Below, piece by piece: positions 6,998 through 11,632 of a DNA stretch of 11,632 nucleotides. Below the pieces are notes generated by a model, which worked only from the letters and a program-made list of their open reading frames with translations, did no database searches and was not told where the DNA came from. The DNA comes from JBGTCY01 sp041748615 (GTDB taxonomy: Bacteria; Bacteroidota; Bacteroidia; Chitinophagales; CAIOSU01). A program made the translations under genes and the position numbers. The DNA lies in assembly GCA_041748615.1 (NCBI GenBank), contig JBGTCY010000137.1, forward strand, positions 1 to 11,632, given 5' to 3'. Each line of letters starts with the position of its first letter. Position 1 is the first letter of the stretch.

Positions 6998-7127
6998 TCT
7001 TAACGGTTGATAATATAAAAAGGATGGGTTTGCGGACTACAATCTTACCCACCAACAAGAAAGATAATGCTGGAACCAAACTTTCTCAAACCACGGAATC
7101 CCAACTGTTTTATATTTTGTGTTAGTC
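6998..7127 (-). other. Structured noncoding element, loosely attC-like
   Basis: This 130-base element lies just past the 3' end of the orphan gene. On the minus strand it begins GACTAAC (7127-7121) and ends GTTAAGA (7004-6998), each one base off the integron attC core patterns RYYYAAC and GTTRRRY. The flanking words ACGGT and ACCGT (7003-7007 and 7129-7133) are also inverted. Inside, GGATGGGT (7022-7029) pairs with ACCCACC (7047-7053) around a 17-base loop. The order gene-then-element is that of a gene cassette. No integrase or neighbouring cassette is in the window and the arm pairing is poor, so this could equally be another Bacteroidota intergenic element or a chance match. Confidence 0.25.
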
Positions 7128-7137
7128 ACCGTATTTA

Positions 7138-7830
7138 CTATTTTTCATTATATAATATACCGATTTCTTCAAAGTCAAGACTTTCGTTTTTAATCAGTTC
7201 AAAATCTATTTTATTGTCATTTATAAGATTATTAAAAGTCTTGATGTATATATTGTCTGATTTTTTAAATTCGTCAAAAGGAATTGAAAGGATAAATTTT
7301 TCGTCATTGTCGAAGACCCCAAAGAGGTTATCTTCAAGTCTTAGCATATCTTTCAATTTATAGTCATTATAGATTGCATATGATAGATTGTCACTTATGG
7401 AAAGTCCTATCGATAAATCCGCATAGTTATTATCTACTGGTGGGAATCCTAAAAACCAATAAACGATATTATGAAATCCATAATAGTCTTGAAAGTCAGA
7501 AGGCATTTTTATAATCGTCCAGTCGCCAAATTGGGCTTTTGAAAATTGATAGGTATAAGTATTTCCTTTTGCTGGTATTTCTCCATAGTCTTTAAGTTTT
7601 GATTCAACTGATTTAAGATTTTCACCTTTTACTAAAATATATCTTTCAAAATTCTCTGACTTCAAATTATCATGAGAATAAAACCTTTCTTTCTTAATAG
7701 TCGGTTCGCTTTGCCCAATATTCTCTTTCCCAAATAGATTGCTAAAAAATCTCCTGCTTGATGTTTTGATTATTATTAATGTCAGTAATAGTCCAGTAAA
7801 AATCAGTATAATAAATGTATATTTTTTCAT
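7138..7830 (-). CDS. Orphan membrane-anchored protein, AT-rich
   Basis: I do not recognise a named family. The 230-residue protein starts MKKYTFIILIF with a hydrophobic segment at about 4-22, so it is a signal-anchored or secreted protein, and the rest is polar. Visible features are a FERYILVKGENLKSVESKLKDY segment (61-82), a central GDWTIIKMPSDF stretch (102-113), then FHNIVYWFLG (119-128), reminiscent of a group of Flavobacteriia/Bacteroidota hypothetical proteins, and an acidic, Asn/Asp/Lys-rich C-terminal third. Base composition is visibly more AT-rich than in neighbouring genes, with A/T-ending codons, suggesting later acquisition. The frame opens at a GTG (7861-7863) overlapping the response regulator stop, but the ATG at 7830 precedes the signal segment and is preferred. 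It lies 25 bases after the response regulator on the same strand, so read-through expression is possible. A secreted immunity or accessory role is speculation. Confidence 0.75.
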   Translation of the reverse strand: MKKYTFIILIFTGLLLTLIIIKTSSRRFFSNLFGKENIGQSEPTIKKERFYSHDNLKSENFERYILVKGENLKSVESKLKDYGEIPAKGNTYTYQFSKAQFGDWTIIKMPSDFQDYYGFHNIVYWFLGFPPVDNNYADLSIGLSISDNLSYAIYNDYKLKDMLRLEDNLFGVFDNDEKFILSIPFDEFKKSDNIYIKTFNNLINDNKIDFELIKNESLDFEEIGILYNEK

Positions 7831-7855
7831 TGTAGGTGTGCTGGGGCTAACCTCT

Positions 7856-8560
7856 TTACTCACGAATCATCAACTTATATCCCGTGCCGTGAACATTCAT
7901 GATTTCGATACCGGTATCTTCTTTAAGGTATTTCCTGAGTTTGGTGATATAAACATCCATGCTTCTTCCGGTGAAATAATTATCGTTTCCCCACACTAAA
8001 TTCAACGCGATTTCCCTTTCCAGCAGTTTGTTGACATTCAGGCAAAGCAAACGCAGTAAATCCGCTTCTTTAGTGGTGAGTTTCTGACTGTTCTTGTCAA
8101 TCGTTAACAGTTGGGTGGAATAGTCAAAATAGTATTTACCGATTGAAAACTTGTGATTGACCGGTTCTTCTTTTTTTCCTTTGCCTGTTCGTTTCAACAC
8201 CGCTTCAATGCGGGCTTCTAACTCTTCCATGCTGAAGGGTTTCGTGAGATAATCATCACCGCCCAATTTAAATCCCTCGATTTTATCTTCTTTCATAGAC
8301 TTGGCAGTCAGGAAAATAATTGGCGTTGCATGGTCGGTTTTTCTGACATGTTTGGTAAATGAAAATCCATCCATTTTCGGCATCATGATGTCCACCACGC
8401 AGATATCAAATGGTTCCTGGTTGTAGGCTTTGAGTCCTTTTTCACCATCATCACGCAACACCACGTTGTAGTCTTTGTGTTCCAGAAAATCTTTCAGCAC
8501 AAAACCAAGATTGGGGTCGTCTTCCAGCAGCAACACTTTCGCTCTTTCGTTAGTTGTCAT
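7856..8560 (-). CDS. OmpR/PhoB-family response regulator (RprY-like)
   Basis: A 234-residue DNA-binding response regulator. The receiver domain (about 7-122) has the acidic pocket E13-D14-D15, phospho-acceptor D57 in VVDIMMP, T85 in FLTA and K107 in LTKPF. The winged-helix effector domain (about 138-232) contains LTTKEADLLRLL, VWGNDNYFTGRSMDVYITKLRKYL and the final VHGTGYKL hairpin. It should act in the cytosol as a phosphorylation-controlled transcription factor. The ATG at 8558-8560 (MTTNERAKVLLLEDD) overlaps the end of the upstream kinase gene by 11 bases, which supports this start over a longer frame to 8617 and shows tight translational coupling. The RDDGEKGLKAYNQEPFD and GRSMDVYITKLRKYL segments are typical of Bacteroidota regulators labelled RprY. 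Target genes cannot be read from the window. Confidence 0.95.
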   Translation of the reverse strand: MTTNERAKVLLLEDDPNLGFVLKDFLEHKDYNVVLRDDGEKGLKAYNQEPFDICVVDIMMPKMDGFSFTKHVRKTDHATPIIFLTAKSMKEDKIEGFKLGGDDYLTKPFSMEELEARIEAVLKRTGKGKKEEPVNHKFSIGKYYFDYSTQLLTIDKNSQKLTTKEADLLRLLCLNVNKLLEREIALNLVWGNDNYFTGRSMDVYITKLRKYLKEDTGIEIMNVHGTGYKLMIRE

Positions 8561-10190
8561 AAAATGGGTTTGAATGTGGAATAAATATTTCGAATATTGA
8601 ACCTTTATGGAGTTCACTTTTTAATTTGACATTTCCGCCATGCGCCTCCGCCATCGCTTTCACATAACTCAATCCGAGACCAAATCCTTTCACGTTATGT
8701 ACATTGCCGGTCGGCACCCGGTAAAATTTTTCAAAAACTTTACGCTGTGCGTCTTTAGACATCCCGATACCCTTGTCTTCCACGCTCACGAAAATCCCTC
8801 CTTTCGCGTTGCGCGTTTTTAGGGTGATTTCAGGTCGGTCATTAGAATACTTAATGGCATTATCCAGCAGGTTGGAAATCATATTGGTAAAATGAGTTTC
8901 ATCCACCGGGGCTTCAGGATGTTGTGCTTCAAAAAAAGTGTTCAGCACACTACCGCGCTCTTCCAACTGCAGCGCCATTTTATCAATCGCTTTTTGAACG
9001 AGTTCGTGCAAATTTGATTGATGGAGATTCAGCTTGTTTTCGCCTTTGTCAATCACCGCCATTTGCAGCACTTTTTCTACATGGCTTCCCAGCCGTTTGT
9101 TTTCGTCATGAATGACTCCCGCGTAGCGCGAGATGCGGGATGTGTCTGACGCCACCCGTTCATCCCTGAGCATTTCGCTGGCAAGTGAAATGGTGGAAAT
9201 GGGTGTTTTTAATTCATGAGTCATATTATTCACAAAATCAGTTTTCATGTCCGACAATTTCTTTTGTCTGAAAATGATATGGATTGTATATGCAAAACAT
9301 AAAGAAATAATCATAATCAAGCCGATGGAAGATGCTGACATCATACTCATACTTTGCATAATGTAATCCCGCTTCGATGGAAACTGAATGAGCAGAAAAT
9401 TATGTTCAGAGAATAAATCATTGGGGAATAAAGTGATTCGATATTCAGCCGTTTGAGGTTTGCCATCAAACTTCACGCTGGAAGCTACGGTTTTACCGAA
9501 TTGTGTGATGACTGAAAATTCAAAAGGAATATCAATCCCTTCTTCTTTCAACGCCTCGGTAATGATTACATCCATCTTGTCGCGCGGGATGCGTTCATGA
9601 ATGGAGCGTTCATTGCTGAAAAACTGAAAAAAAATTTCATTCATTACGCTCTTACGATGCGACAGCATACTGACATGCTCCTGAATTGATTTCAGCACCC
9701 TTTCTTTATTGGTACCCGCCACCTGAATCTGGCAATCCGACTCGGCAATCTGCACGTTGATAGTTCCCGTGTATGTTCCTTTTGCGGAGGTATCAAACAT
9801 GATGATATTGGAATCAAGGCTCACTTTGAAATCAGGGTCATCAGTTCCTTTTTCTGACCAGGCAACACTCCTGTTTTCCGTCCATTCGCCATTGAGCGGT
9901 GTTTCTTCCGTATCTAAGGAGCGACTCATTTTATTCTGAAACAACCGCAGTTTTCTGTCAAAATTCTGGTCAGAAACATTACCGGTAAAAAACTCTCCGA
10001 AAAAAAAAGAGGCGGCATCCTGCCGTTCAAGACTTTGCGCCACTTTTTTCATCGCGTCATTCACCTGCTGGTCAAATTGTTGTTCCTTCAGGGAAATGGC
10101 GTTGTTAATCCAGTAAATCTGAATAAACACCAATCCGGTTAGCACCAAAGTCATCACAACAATAAGGAGGGAAACCAATCTTTTATTCAT
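8550..10190 (-). CDS. Membrane sensor histidine kinase
   Basis: A 546-residue kinase, the partner of the overlapping response regulator. A transmembrane helix at about 5-25 and another at about 285-307 enclose a periplasmic sensor region of roughly 260 residues with no recognised domain. The cytoplasmic part has the HisKA dimerisation helix with phospho-acceptor H325 (MTHELKTP, 323-330). The HATPase domain follows: N box NLLDNAIKYS (440-449), G1 DKGIGM (472-477), F box FEKFYR (486-491) and G2 GFGLGLS (502-508). All catalytic elements are intact, and no HAMP or PAS domain is evident between TM2 and H325. The frame extends 12 codons further upstream, but the ATG at 10188-10190 (MNKRLVSLLIVVM) places the hydrophobic helix at the N-terminus and is chosen. 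The kinase-then-regulator order on one transcript suggests an envelope-stress-type sensor; the signal is unknown. Confidence 0.95.
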   Translation of the reverse strand: MNKRLVSLLIVVMTLVLTGLVFIQIYWINNAISLKEQQFDQQVNDAMKKVAQSLERQDAASFFFGEFFTGNVSDQNFDRKLRLFQNKMSRSLDTEETPLNGEWTENRSVAWSEKGTDDPDFKVSLDSNIIMFDTSAKGTYTGTINVQIAESDCQIQVAGTNKERVLKSIQEHVSMLSHRKSVMNEIFFQFFSNERSIHERIPRDKMDVIITEALKEEGIDIPFEFSVITQFGKTVASSVKFDGKPQTAEYRITLFPNDLFSEHNFLLIQFPSKRDYIMQSMSMMSASSIGLIMIISLCFAYTIHIIFRQKKLSDMKTDFVNNMTHELKTPISTISLASEMLRDERVASDTSRISRYAGVIHDENKRLGSHVEKVLQMAVIDKGENKLNLHQSNLHELVQKAIDKMALQLEERGSVLNTFFEAQHPEAPVDETHFTNMISNLLDNAIKYSNDRPEITLKTRNAKGGIFVSVEDKGIGMSKDAQRKVFEKFYRVPTGNVHNVKGFGLGLSYVKAMAEAHGGNVKLKSELHKGSIFEIFIPHSNPFYDN

Positions 10191-10501
10191 TGCCTGATAG
10201 TATTCCGAGAATAGTCGAATTTCCAAAGGAATGAAACTTACACCCGGTTAATACCGAATGTTTTTCCGTTTCATGATTCGAAAACCTGAGTTGTTTCGAT
10301 ATAACTTAAAATTAGATGAAGCGGTATTCATGTTCGGGAGTTTAACAATATTTAACGGCAGTTTTCAGAAGGTATTTTAACGAAATTTATTTCTGAGTCT
10401 TCAATTTTTGGCGGTTCAAAAATTTATTCAGCACCTTATTTTTTTGAAGAAAAAAATGGTGCGCGCAGTTTGATTAATTTTCAAAAACGATATCCGCTTA
10501 A
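10191..10501. other. Divergent intergenic region, kinase/aldehyde dehydrogenase
   Basis: This 311-base spacer separates the two divergent transcripts and should hold both promoters. No coding frame is convincing. A perfect 4+4 inverted repeat, CGGTTAATACCG, at 10245-10256, about 55 bases upstream of the kinase ATG, could be an operator but is short. On the minus strand TAAGTTTC (complement of 10233-10240) is one base off the TAnnTTTG box. No good -7 box was found before the dehydrogenase. The long hairpin at 10431-10462 is listed separately. Confidence 0.4.
10431..10462. other. Long A/T-stem inverted repeat
   Basis: GCACC (10431-10435), a two-base TT bulge, ATTTTTTT (10438-10445), loop GAAG, AAAAAAAT (10450-10457) and GGTGC (10458-10462) form a 13-base-pair stem. 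It sits 39 bases before the dehydrogenase ATG. It could be a transcription terminator, a 5' leader hairpin or a protein-binding palindrome. It is not followed by a T-run on the plus strand. Confidence 0.5.
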
Positions 10502-11362
10502 ATGGCACGCTTGAAAAAAATACTCAATTATATTGACGGCAAGTTTTTACCAACGGCTTCATCAAAATTTTTGGATAACATTAATCCGGCTACCGGTGAA
10601 GTAATTGCACAAATACCCGACTCAGACAAAGCGGATGTGGAGCAAGCTGTTCGTGCAGCTGAAAAAGCATTTTCCAAATGGTCATCAACAAGTGCTGAAG
10701 AGCGCTCTAACAAACTTTTAGCAATTGCAGATTTAATTGAGCAAAAATCGGAGGCATTTGCATTAGCAGAATGTATAGATACCGGAAAACCATTAACACT
10801 GGCACGCTCAGTGGATATCCCGCGCGCGGTCAGCAACTTCCGGTTTTTCGCGACCGGCATCCGTCATTTTGCATCTGAATCACATCATACAGAGCAGGCA
10901 GTAAACTACACTTTGCGTCAGCCGCTGGGTGTGGTTGGCTGTATTTCACCCTGGAACCTGCCGTTATATTTATTCACCTGGAAAATAGCGCCAGCGCTGG
11001 CTGCGGGCTGCACAGTGGTGGCAAAACCTTCGGAGGTAACGCCCATGACCGCTTTTCTGCTTTCTGAAATGTGTCAAAAAGCGGGATTACCGGATGGAGT
11101 TCTCAACATTGTTCATGGTTATGGTAACCGCGCAGGAGAAGCAATTTGCACACATCCGAAAGTGAAAGCCATTTCATTTACCGGTGGTACGGCAACCGGT
11201 AAAATTATCGCGGGATTGGCGGCTCCTCAGTTTAAAAAACTATCACTTGAATTGGGCGGAAAAAACCCCAACATCATTTTTGCGGATTGTGATTTTGAAA
11301 AAATGCTGGAAACTTTTAAAGCCAACGAGTCCTCTTTTCCTATTTTTATATCAGGACAGTGA
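10502..11362 (+). pseudogene. Truncated aldehyde dehydrogenase (ALDH8/2-aminomuconate semialdehyde DH-like)
   Basis: An NAD(P)-dependent aldehyde dehydrogenase whose family homology stops at about residue 270 (near 11311), although the frame runs on to a stop at 11362. Present are SPWNLPL with the oxyanion Asn N152, TVVAKPSE with cofactor Lys K175, the Rossmann FTGGTATG (226-233) and general-base E250 in LELGGK. Missing are the FxNQGQxC nucleophile loop, normally some 30 residues after the Glu, and the rest of the catalytic and oligomerisation domains. It would be inactive. The segments WKIAPALAAGCTVVAKPSE and KKLSLELGGKNPNIIF resemble the ALDH8A1/2-hydroxymuconic and 2-aminomuconic semialdehyde dehydrogenase branch used in kynurenine or catechol breakdown; that subfamily call is tentative. 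The last 15 codons (TFKANESSF...) look like type ISP restriction enzyme sequence. The break may be real or an assembly join. Confidence 0.85.
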
Positions 11363-11632
11363 GCGCCGGGCTGAATTTGATAGTTACTGGGGTCTGACAG
11401 AAATAATGAAGATCTATTCCATGGGCATCAAGACTAGTCGCGATGAAATAGTGATTGATTTCTCATCTGAACCTATTCTAAAACGCGTAGAAACGTTTAA
11501 AAATTCTAATCTCCCAAATTTAGAGCTTTGTAATGAGTTAGGCATTCCTATGAAGAAGGGGTGGAATATAACAAGCGCCAGAGCAATGCTGCAAAACGGT
11601 GCGGAACTCCAAACATATATTCGCCGCATACT
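11311..11632 (+). pseudogene. Fragment of type ISP restriction-modification enzyme
   Basis: From about 11311 the sequence codes for the C-terminal part of a type ISP (LlaBIII-like) single-chain restriction-modification enzyme, whose helicase, N6-adenine methylase and target-recognition parts guide DNA cleavage. The frame beginning at 11352 reads QDSERRAEFDSYW, then IMKIYSMGIKTSRDEIVIDF, LPNLELCNELGIPMKKGW and finally LQTYIRRIL. These match the region joining methylase and C-terminal specificity domain (SDRRAEFDSYW, GIKTxRDxxVxDF, YIRPILYRPFD, from memory). Immediately upstream, FKANE (family lFKANE) is in the dehydrogenase frame, so a frame change, possibly with about 11 lost bases, lies at about 11330-11350. 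The N-terminal 800 or more residues are absent and the frame is open at the window edge. No start codon or promoter is evident, so it is a remnant or an assembly artefact. Confidence 0.7.

Noticed and set aside
7067..7363. 98-codon plus-strand frame opposite the orphan gene
   Set aside because: Ser/Leu/Phe-rich low-complexity translation antisense to the orphan gene, starting in the structured spacer; no independent support.
10431..10462. Calling the A/T hairpin a factor-independent terminator
   Set aside because: No T-run follows the stem on the plus strand, and no plus-strand gene ends nearby, so the structure is reported without that function.
11414..11629. 71-codon minus-strand frame at the window end
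   Set aside because: The plus-strand frame here encodes clear type ISP restriction enzyme motifs, so the minus frame is its shadow.

Overview
The window looks like a core-genome stretch from a Bacteroidota bacterium, most likely of Chitinophagales or Sphingobacteriales type (inferred). The reasons are a bacterial PcrB-type prenylglyceryl phosphate synthase coupled to rsgA, a second LpxD-type acyltransferase, an RprY-like two-component pair, A-rich leaders with little Shine-Dalgarno sequence, and a good TAnnTTTG -7 promoter box. No rRNA, tRNA, CRISPR array or complete insertion sequence is visible.

Layout. Positions 1-344 hold the 3' part of an ArsC/Spx-like thioredoxin-fold gene, convergent with a membrane-anchored DUF2314-like protein (346-867, minus). 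A plus-strand run follows: GGGP synthase (916-1698), rsgA starting on a TTG inside the previous stop (1695-2630), dtd (2767-3219), a five-helix membrane protein (3267-3776) and a MazG-like pyrophosphohydrolase (3830-4156). gcvT (4193-5299, minus) is divergent from an LpxD paralogue (5428-6375, plus), followed by a QueF-like T-fold protein (6474-6914, plus).

Positions 6915-7137 are noncoding and structured, next to an AT-rich orphan gene (7138-7830, minus). That gene lies directly downstream of a two-component operon on the same strand: histidine kinase 8550-10190, overlapping response regulator 7856-8560. A 311-base spacer with a long hairpin leads to an aldehyde dehydrogenase (10502 onward, plus). 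This enzyme is cut off after about 270 of some 490 residues, and its sequence runs straight into a fragment of a type ISP restriction-modification enzyme that continues to the window end.

Most of the window is housekeeping: translation quality control and ribosome maturation (dtd, rsgA), nucleotide-pool cleaning (mazG-like), one-carbon metabolism (gcvT), envelope lipids (GGGP synthase, lpxD) and envelope sensing. The items worth a second look are the dehydrogenase/restriction-enzyme junction, the QueF-like protein without the family's catalytic cysteine, and the AT-rich orphan gene with its cassette-like flank. No complete new multi-gene system can be supported from this sequence.
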